64,000 nucleotides of DNA from Elusimicrobiales bacterium (lineage in GTDB: Bacteria > Elusimicrobiota > Elusimicrobia > Elusimicrobiales > UBA9959): contig JAQTOU010000001.1 in NCBI GenBank assembly GCA_028713125.1, forward strand, positions 266,273-330,272, written 5' to 3'. Below, piece by piece: positions 61,101 through 64,000 of the stretch (the first letter of the stretch is position 1; every line of letters starts with the position of its first letter). The position numbers were made by a program, and so were the translations under genes. Under the pieces are notes generated by a model. That model was given only the letters and a program-made list of their open reading frames with translations, ran no database searches and was not told the origin of the DNA.

Positions 61101-61857
61101 TATACACCCCATTGGTCATCAGTGCGTACGGCTGCGTCGCCGTGTCTGCGTTAATCGTAATGGATGAAGCGGAGAGATTGAGCCCCCCGGTCATTGTGTC
61201 TCCGGTCTTAAGCACTTTAGTGCTGTCCGTGCCGCTGGCCGCGGCTACGTTAATAAGCCCGGAGCCGTCGCCATAGAATTTGGCTCCGGCAGGCAGATAC
61301 ACATGGGTAGATACAGAGATGCCGCCGTAGGCGCCGGCGGCTGCTGAGGAAATAGCCACATTATCGGCAAAAGTATTTACCGCAGACCACAACCCTTGTG
61401 CGCCGGTTACGGTTAGCGAAGAACCGGAAAGCGTGAGCTGGCCGGTCATGGTATCGCCGGTCTTCTGCACGGCGGCGGGGCTGTAGCCGGCAGTGGCGGA
61501 ATAAACGGAATACGGCACCGCGGTAAGGCGCTCGCGCGGCGTCAGGATCTGTATGCCGGGAATATTGACGCCAACCGATACCTGTAGAAACCACTGCCCC
61601 TGGGAAAGGTCTGACGTGGGGACCGCGAAGGTGGATTTGAAGAGGCCGTTCTGCACCGTGAAAGACTGGAATCCGGAAGGAGTGGTATAGCAATTACCGA
61701 GTGTTCCGGCGTCGCAGAATTCAAAAATGAAAATGCGGTTGGCGCTGACAGGGATGTTCGACTCTTTGAGCCGTCCCTGGTAGGTCATAACCTCCGCCGA
61801 CAGCGGGGCTGTCCAGCCTAGTATAAAAAGAGAAAGGGCAAGTATGGTTTTTTTCAT
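52135..61857 (-). CDS. 3240-residue exported repeat protein (YadA-head-like/GIGTT repeats)
   Basis: The ATG at 61855-61857 has GGAG about 9 bases before it and starts a signal peptide (MKKTILALSLFILGWTAPLSA). The mature protein opens EVMTYQGRL, a motif common in such proteins. The body is modular: 'TGDTMTGQLTLSGSSLTVTG', 'GDGSGLTGL' and 'GNVGIGTTNP..LDV' units recur dozens of times, interrupted by four blocks of short repeats. Two blocks resemble YadA/hep_Hag heads, two are NNTFxGxxAG repeats. These modules form beta-solenoid or trimeric stalk folds in tail fibres and trimeric adhesins. It lacks a YadA membrane anchor, an S74 chaperone or a type IX-like end; it closes with a Gly/Ala-rich beta domain. 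Intact over 9.7 kb. Confidence 0.8.
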   Translation of the reverse strand: MKKTILALSLFILGWTAPLSAEVMTYQGRLKESNIPVSANRIFIFEFCDAGTLGNCYTTPSGFQSFTVQNGLFKSTFAVPTSDLSQGQWFLQVSVGVNIPGIQILTPRERLTAVPYSVYSATAGYSPAAVQKTGDTMTGQLTLSGSSLTVTGAQGLWSAVNTFADNVAISSAAAGAYGGISVSTHVYLPAGAKFYGDGSGLINVAAASGTDSTKVLKTGDTMTGGLNLSASSITINADTATQPYALMTNGVYISTAGSILTMGTGNGTWAPNARGKGAVDLQTARNAATAVASGDYSFIGGGANNTASGKFAALAGGFGVSAVGDYSAVSGGVNNIANSAASSVGGGQDNGAYGGAATVGGGHFNLAGGGYSVISGGQYNTAAADKSAVGGGLYNVASGSNSVTSGGAYNIASGTSAVISGGEHNTASGMHASISGGSNNNAGGNYATVPGGTGNWATGVNSFAAGQSATSSAGNSFTWADSGNVTLDNSVSDRAVFKTKGGFIVTGSTQTAMTGTVDRGVFISGNGLVGISNGTPGAALDVLAAGNTGSEFAQIWRNSAGAIISSVSATGVMMSGKFIGDGSGLTGLTAGAAGTATNLAGGAIGAIPYQTSAGNTAMLAAGSLNYLLQGSGSAAPMWTNAPTISGAQITGIPAGSIVAGSLLNTVIASSLSVNSVYDGAMLNPKVNRNGDTMIGSLDVFGATLRVRADQSVPYSFAAGTGTIASHLYVSTSGNVGVGTTNPTTLLDVSRPAGTGNIVTFTGSQSSTTIDQWGNIDTQGANPTAGVAGTGIASIHIDNTGSKAWRIENTRTAAAGALEFTNATDASGSPRIVILPAGNVGVGTLNPIAKLDVAGNINGAHYQIGGSTVLALLPGTASLGIGLNAGTVSIADNNTFVGDSAGKTSSDAFAKNNTFIGASAGRSNISGYNNTFLGYQSGDLNSGGLRNTFLGMWAGTANDTGSDNLFVGYDAASGNTGGSGNIAIGPSASLSGPGATSELSIGNVLFGSLTAKTIGISTRNPQAALDVVATGSSQADMAQIWRDLGGVIKSSVSATGVMMAAKFVGDGSGLTGLGNVAAAGTAANLAGGALGEIPYQSGLNTTVMLAAGINGQVLQGNTLGAPSWTATPAVIGTNITSIPGANLTGAISPALISLSTVTARFDAVSAFISSFTANTDGRLLKAGDTMSGQLTLAGSTLTVTGNAFSADGARLIVNNGMVGVNGNPLNGYYYGQNNGAGALFVGGNITQRSGGTAWPMGLLVVEGTMTATATNQAFMFGAIVRPTVDLTAGYANGATGLYVASPIQVGANYAIGVNTLQLDQPAIGKDCRNALAIGTSAGCVSNSQTSYGINQGGASYNYLGSNTGIGVALPDQKLTVAGNISQTGVIISSGAGRNYFAGMVGIGTTSPAHALHISSGDASGWNPNLMVESTASGTPQLLLKSGGHQGRIATSGSNGGTYVGSDTNDFVALHSNGIERMRITADGKVGVSNWSAPSYMFHISSGAGETSTLMAVSTGGVNVFTVDGFGVNALRFTGNGSGLTGVAAADITKLPLTGGIMSGQLTNISSVTITGNGGGAYGLEVSSNVSLAGSIYSANGNVGIGTATPATRLELYNATVNEDTTIKINNQANVGYSAVLRLSNATDIDWLINVGGSGRGDYLNSSFGILENTAGHIGARLVIKQEGNVGIGTTVPSYRLHVSSGAGETGTVMAVSTGTSNIFWVAGDGAHALKYYGDGSGLAGVTDNSKLPLAGGTMTGDLNMGGKNLYAVSTITATGNITAASYQIYGSTVLTTPGSHNIFVGSMAGYYNGAGLNNTYVGYSAGVINASGNNNAVLGANAAYGTAGNVSSSTIMGANAGYYLGTGGDGNTLIGYNAGYNIRSGANNIIIGANQLASGPGTNSTAANELNIGGVLYGNLAAGTIGISTRIPQGLFDVGGGSFVVKANGNVGIGTTNPGSNLEVQALTGPSVIALTGQSVANAVTARLSLGLNTKIESGIGNTSDMGYLSFFTKASGSGIAERVRISSFGAVGIGTMDPQAALDVVSTGAAVNAYAQIWRDSGGTVVASMTATGRLSGDGSGLTNVSASNAVLRAGDIMSGSLGIYSDTSAFTKDLETNGIAISTGGAIQATGIGNGTVAGNARGNGAVELQTSRSAALQVASGVWSTISGGRNNKAYSDYATVSGGQNNTASWGAVVGGGTSNTASLTGAVVGGGNGNTASGMLSTIAGGFANQATWEYSAVGGGLYNVVTGSNSVIGGGGYNTVIGTSSVIAGGENNRTENLWSSVGGGRHNTARDAYATVAGGSNNYSGAMASTIGGGSDNNAGNSFATISGGNFNTASGQYAFVGGGYYNSAPANYTTVGGGLFNSANGYGATVAGGANASAVGQYSAVIGGNNNTAKGDYSFAAGSKSSSTANGTFTWSDSEGALLDNSSPDQVRFKARGGFLVSGSTNSVISAAVNRGVVITGGGLLGISTGSPQAALDVVSAGAAANTYAQIWRDSTGAVLSSMTSTGHLAINTITASGSLMVQKSLTTENSTLLLKTPGGALDVLELVKYGSTASGSIDGISLANLSSLSAGAQGGALMLRAVTANPMYFLTTNLERMRIDSSGHIGIGVTAPGARLEVKGETADSSKVALLATNSAGSSLLSVRNDGQINMNTSGNLIVGSAVGTEDQKLNVAGAVKLGDTGVSSTGTIRFNIASGNHFQGNNGTDWVNFDVSGGGWTTGAGTIYPGTLTDNVGIGIIPTGHKLQVLDSNTAIAQHGIYSRIYPGGALPSTGFGVAYLKSAIVGLADSNGAVTKVLGVAGYLNGSSQTDSAGVFGAADQGTTGSPATWGALGYRDAGSAEWAGYFNGQVKVYPVLNAGFANLTAMQLGGNANNNAVTNWYGLYINSPINAASVASKYALVTDQTAGNAGIGTLTPVTKLEVQSDTSTILTLNLPTAVQYSKAGLAFRMWDGAANHTNYAGIYGVLEDPTWSAGGRKGGIAFHTNSDTEFTEKLRIDSSGRVGIGTTVPGVKLEVKGTDAANILASEDILQLTKGYSGGATYPQAASFAVGKYTVADQNMPYTRLDFRLKSVADTILTTDMTAMSLQSNGNVGIGTTSPSSRLEVNGDLGLGAPGTDSNQPVVIWLQANPLGGGVTAGDVVVAGPGDRQFDKTAVQDNTAVIGVALDNVGASSWGKVAVAGVVTANCTGGAVGQHAMTSTTSGMVYANVTPPAGASVGIFLTNCGSISPGKARLLLK
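54590..55395 (-). repeat. YadA-head-like repeat block, C-proximal
   Basis: About 18 tandem 14-17-residue units of the form NTASGxYATVxGGxxN (e.g. YATVSGGQNNTAS, VVGGGTSNTAS, TIAGGFANQAT), ending in SFAAGSKSSSTANGTFTWSD. Coding repeat within the giant gene. Confidence 0.85.
56175..56485 (-). repeat. NNTFxGxxAG-type repeat block, second
   Basis: Tandem units of about 20 residues (NIFVGSMAGYYN, NTYVGYSAGVIN, NTLIGYNAGYNI, NIIIGANQ) ending GPGTNSTAANELNIG. Confidence 0.75.
58885..59205 (-). repeat. NNTFxGxxAG-type repeat block, first
   Basis: Units such as NNTFVGDSAGK, NNTFIGASAGRS, NNTFLGYQSGDL, NTFLGMWAG, DNLFVGYDA, NIAIGPSA; ends GPGATSELSIGNVLFG, like the second block. Confidence 0.75.
60405..60985 (-). 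repeat. YadA-head-like repeat block, N-proximal
   Basis: About 12 units (YSFIGGGANNTASG, AAVSGGVNN-type, AVGGGLYNVASGSNSV) ending in NSFAAGQSATSSAGNSFTWADSG. The block and the segment after it are repeated in altered form at 54590-55395. Confidence 0.85.
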
Positions 61858-61962
61858 AAGACTGTCTCCGTCCGAATATAACTCCAAAGTTCAGGTAACC
61901 GCGGGTGCGCGCCTGACGGCGACTCCCGCGCTTAACTTAACCCTGGCAAACGCTGCCCCCCG

Positions 61963-62889
61963 CTAGAACTTCATCCCGACCGAGAACCTGTGCGCCGTCC
62001 CGAGCTCGCCGTATGGCAGCAGCGCGTAGTCGAGGGTGAAGGCGGAATAAACCAGGCCCGCGCCGGCGAAAAAGCCGTACATACCAGCTACGCCTGAAAC
62101 TGAATCTCCGAAGCCGCGCCCCAGAATGGCGTCCCGCTGCCCGGAGGTGGTGGTCCTGTAGCCGAGGCGCAGGGCTATGCCGTCGAGGCCCCGGTACTCG
62201 GCCCCGAACCTTACGGCGGCCGGCCCGTCGTTAGGGAATTCGGCGTCCAAAGCCAGCAGCATATGCGCCGCTGCCATCTTCGCCGCCACCCCGGCCTTGA
62301 ATTTCATCGGCAGAGGGAAGCTTTCCTCCTCGAACTTCACCTTCGTCCCGAAGTTGACCAGCGAGACTCCCGCGGAATAAGGCGTTCCCTTGAACCTGTA
62401 AAGCAGCCCGAAGTCGCCGGCGAAAGAAGTGGCGCCGCTGGATTTTATCTTCTGACTTATGATCTTGCCTGAAATCCCGGCGTCCAAAGGCCCGAGCTTG
62501 AACCCGCGGGAAACCTGCACCGCGACGTCGCGGGCCGTGAAATTGCCGGTCAGCGCGGCCGAGGCGTCCCTTCCCTCCATCTCGCCTGCTGAAAAATAGG
62601 TTATAGCCGCGGCGTAGGGGCGGCGCATAAAACCGACCTGGGAGACGGCCGTGTCCTGGATATGGAAGGCGTGGGAGAAGGACAGCTCCCTGCCCTCCGG
62701 GCCGGCCGCCAGTCCGGCGGGGTTATAGTAAACGCAGGAGATATCGTCCGCCACAGCGGTATAGGCCTCGCCCATGCCCAGGGCCCTGGCCCCGAAGCCG
62801 AGGTTCAGGAATTGGGCGGCGGAGCTTTGCGCGGCGTAAAGCCGCGGCCCCTGCCCTAATAAAATAGCCGCCAATAAAAGTGCTCTCAT
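61963..62889 (-). CDS. PorV/PorQ-family outer-membrane protein, second copy
   Basis: A 308-residue barrel with signal peptide (MRALLLAAILLGQGPRLYA) and the family opening AQFLNLGFGARALGMGEAYTAVADDISCVYYNPAGLA. It ends RFSVGMKF with a terminal Phe. The start is set by GGAGGAAG directly before it. It lies just upstream of the giant repeat protein and downstream of the FecR-domain gene on the same strand, so it may handle export or anchoring of the surface proteins that follow (inference from PorV biology). Confidence 0.9.
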   Translation of the reverse strand: MRALLLAAILLGQGPRLYAAQSSAAQFLNLGFGARALGMGEAYTAVADDISCVYYNPAGLAAGPEGRELSFSHAFHIQDTAVSQVGFMRRPYAAAITYFSAGEMEGRDASAALTGNFTARDVAVQVSRGFKLGPLDAGISGKIISQKIKSSGATSFAGDFGLLYRFKGTPYSAGVSLVNFGTKVKFEEESFPLPMKFKAGVAAKMAAAHMLLALDAEFPNDGPAAVRFGAEYRGLDGIALRLGYRTTTSGQRDAILGRGFGDSVSGVAGMYGFFAGAGLVYSAFTLDYALLPYGELGTAHRFSVGMKF

Positions 62890-62927
62890 ACTTCCTCCGG
62901 GCGGAGAATCTCTCATCCGCCTCATCC

Positions 62928-62960
62928 AGCGCTGCGGGCGCAGACTTCCGCCGCAGCGCT
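62928..62960 (-). terminator. Hairpin between FecR-domain and PorV-like genes
   Basis: AGCGCTGCGG (62928-62937) and CCGCAGCGCT (62951-62960) form a 10-bp stem with a 13-base loop; no T-run follows, so it may be an attenuator or processing site. Confidence 0.5.
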
Positions 62961-62987
62961 TGCCTTCAGCCGGCCACCCGGCCTCTC

Positions 62988-63716
62988 TTATTTCTTCTTC
63001 AGGCCGCCCTCGATCTGCTTGACCGAGCCGTCCGGCATCTTCACGGAAGTCTTAAGGCTCTTCCCTGAAGAGGCGCTTTCTTTAAGCAGGTTTACGAATT
63101 TGTCGTAATCTCCGACCTTTATTTCTTCGTGCCATTTACCTATGTCCGACCCGGACATCTTCTTGGCGGCCTCGGGCGCGGCGTTGGCGCCGGAAACAGT
63201 TGTCATCTGGCCCGCCCGCAGTGACTGTTTGCCCACGGAGTTCTGCACGTCGACGTGCCCCTCGTAAACTTTGACCGTCAGGAGGGCCCGCTGCTCGATG
63301 TCGGCTTCGGTGCCGCGTACGGCGCAAACGGCGGAAGGCGTCCGCACGTTTATCTTGGCCATTTTGTGGAGCATCCTGGTCCAGAGATTTCCCACCGACA
63401 GGTTGATAAGCTCGCGGAGCTTGCCCTGCGGGGAGATCTCGAAGTTGGAATTCTCGTTCAGCCGCACCTCGGCGCCGCCTTTGGTGACCAGGCTGGTCCG
63501 GCTCGAGGGGCCGGTCTTGATGTTATCGCCCGCGTAAAGCAGGTCATTCACATTCAGTTCTGCGTAGGCGGCTTCCCCGACGCGCTTTACCTGCACGTCC
63601 CCCATCGCGTAAACCGCCACCGCCACCACCTTGGGCGCGCAAAAAGCCGCCGGCACGGCGGCTGAGAAAGCCGCCAGCAATACTGCTCCCGCCGCCATCA
63701 GTTTTCCAAGTTTCAT
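62988..63716 (-). CDS. Exported FecR-domain protein
   Basis: A 242-residue periplasmic protein. After the signal peptide (MKLGKLMAAGAVLLAAFSAAVPAAFC) comes a FecR domain (about 35-160): GDVQVKR, LLYAGDNIKTGPSSRTSLV, GGAEVRLNENSNFEIS, GNLWTRM and TPSAVCAVRGTEADIE. The C-terminus is a Lys/Ser-rich helix with DGSVKQIEGGLKKK. There is no sigma factor or TonB receptor nearby, so it is not the classical iron-signalling FecR; such stand-alone FecR proteins are thought to bind envelope partners. GGAGGAAGG precedes the ATG. It follows a partial gene on the same strand. Confidence 0.9.
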   Translation of the reverse strand: MKLGKLMAAGAVLLAAFSAAVPAAFCAPKVVAVAVYAMGDVQVKRVGEAAYAELNVNDLLYAGDNIKTGPSSRTSLVTKGGAEVRLNENSNFEISPQGKLRELINLSVGNLWTRMLHKMAKINVRTPSAVCAVRGTEADIEQRALLTVKVYEGHVDVQNSVGKQSLRAGQMTTVSGANAAPEAAKKMSGSDIGKWHEEIKVGDYDKFVNLLKESASSGKSLKTSVKMPDGSVKQIEGGLKKK

Positions 63717-63797
63717 ATTCCTTCCTCCATTTTCTTCTTTCTTCGATCTGTTCATCGTTCACAAAATACCCGCGTGCGGCCGGCCGCTTCCCGGCCG

Positions 63798-64000
63798 CTA
63801 TTTTTTCACGTCCAGGCGCGTGAAAGAGACCTTCTCTTCGGAACGCTCGTACACACGGAAGATGTAAGCCGCCATCGGCGGGACTACTCCGGCCGGGGCT
63901 TCTATCTGGTAATAGTCGAAGGCCACTCCTTCATCGGTCTTGCGCTTGCCCAGGAGGCGGACGGTCTCTGCCTTATCGTCCGAGCCGGAAATGACGCCGA
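63798..64000 (-). CDS. C-terminal end of an unidentified protein (partial)
   Basis: An open frame enters from the right edge and ends at TAG (63798-63800). The last 67 residues include GVISGSDDKAETVRLLGK, DYYQIEAPAGVVPPMAAYIF and the ending VYERSEEKVSFTRLDVKK. No family is recognised. It is on the same strand as the FecR gene, 81 bases upstream of it; a GC hairpin (about 63777-63799) in the gap may partly terminate. Confidence 0.75.
   Translation of the reverse strand, partial: GVISGSDDKAETVRLLGKRKTDEGVAFDYYQIEAPAGVVPPMAAYIFRVYERSEEKVSFTRLDVKK

Noticed and set aside
62988-63716. FecIR iron-signalling system
   Set aside because: Only the FecR-like domain is present; no ECF sigma factor or TonB-dependent receptor is nearby, and the protein is fully exported rather than spanning the inner membrane.

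Overview
This window reads as a chromosomal fragment of a high-GC, Gram-negative (diderm), uncultured-type bacterium. Many predicted exported proteins have Sec signal peptides, and there are outer-membrane beta-barrel proteins, OmpA-like peptidoglycan-binding domains and two PorV/PorQ-family proteins. Together with a clostripain-like C11 protease, a very long 'GIGTT'-repeat surface protein and an exported AmmeMemoRadiSam set, this is the mix I associate with Elusimicrobiota. That assignment is inference; no rRNA gene is present to confirm it.

Layout. 1-5108 (minus): RNase HI (cut by the window edge), a KTSC-like small protein and three exported proteins of unknown role. 5243-9652 (minus): DinG-type helicase, MBL-fold hydrolase, YgjP/SprT-like metallopeptidase and a P-loop protein. 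9760-11570: TerC and, convergently, a periplasmic FKBP isomerase. 11627-14949: a PAS histidine kinase and a PilB/GspE ATPase that carries its own receiver domain. 15001-16452: a putative outer-membrane protein, a multi-hairpin element and an unusual initiator tRNA. 16453-25891: purple-acid-phosphatase-like protein, adenine deaminase, a large hybrid kinase, TauE/SafE, PgeF-type purine phosphorylase, a GNAT and a DUF2156 protein. 25956-31434: M14 carboxypeptidase, an Fe-S/zinc-ribbon/UreH-like trio and a spermidine-synthase-like membrane protein. 31401-37804: exported AmmeMemoRadiSam B-A fusion, membrane-anchored radical SAM enzyme, LOG protein, Dxs and polyprenyl synthase. 37967-40820: PorV-like protein, two large nested palindromic elements and a C11 protease.

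40980-45487 (plus) is the most striking part. Five tightly coupled genes encode a fused FliF C-terminal/FliG-like protein, a MotA-type channel, two different MotB-type proteins and a periplasmic TPR protein. This is a minimal rotor plus stator with no other flagellar gene in view, so it is a candidate undescribed flagellum-derived motor.

45543-64000 (minus) is a cell-surface block: a beta-barrel protein, a 1531-residue Kelch/Ig protein with a C-terminal domain resembling type IX secretion signals, a 3240-residue YadA-head-like repeat protein, a second PorV-like protein, a FecR-domain protein and the end of one more gene.

Several genes (terC, ade, tauE, the GNAT gene, the polyprenyl synthase gene, the spermidine-synthase-like gene) have a -10-like box only a few bases before the start codon and no Shine-Dalgarno, suggesting leaderless mRNAs. 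Others have clear GGAGG-type sites, so both initiation modes appear to coexist.
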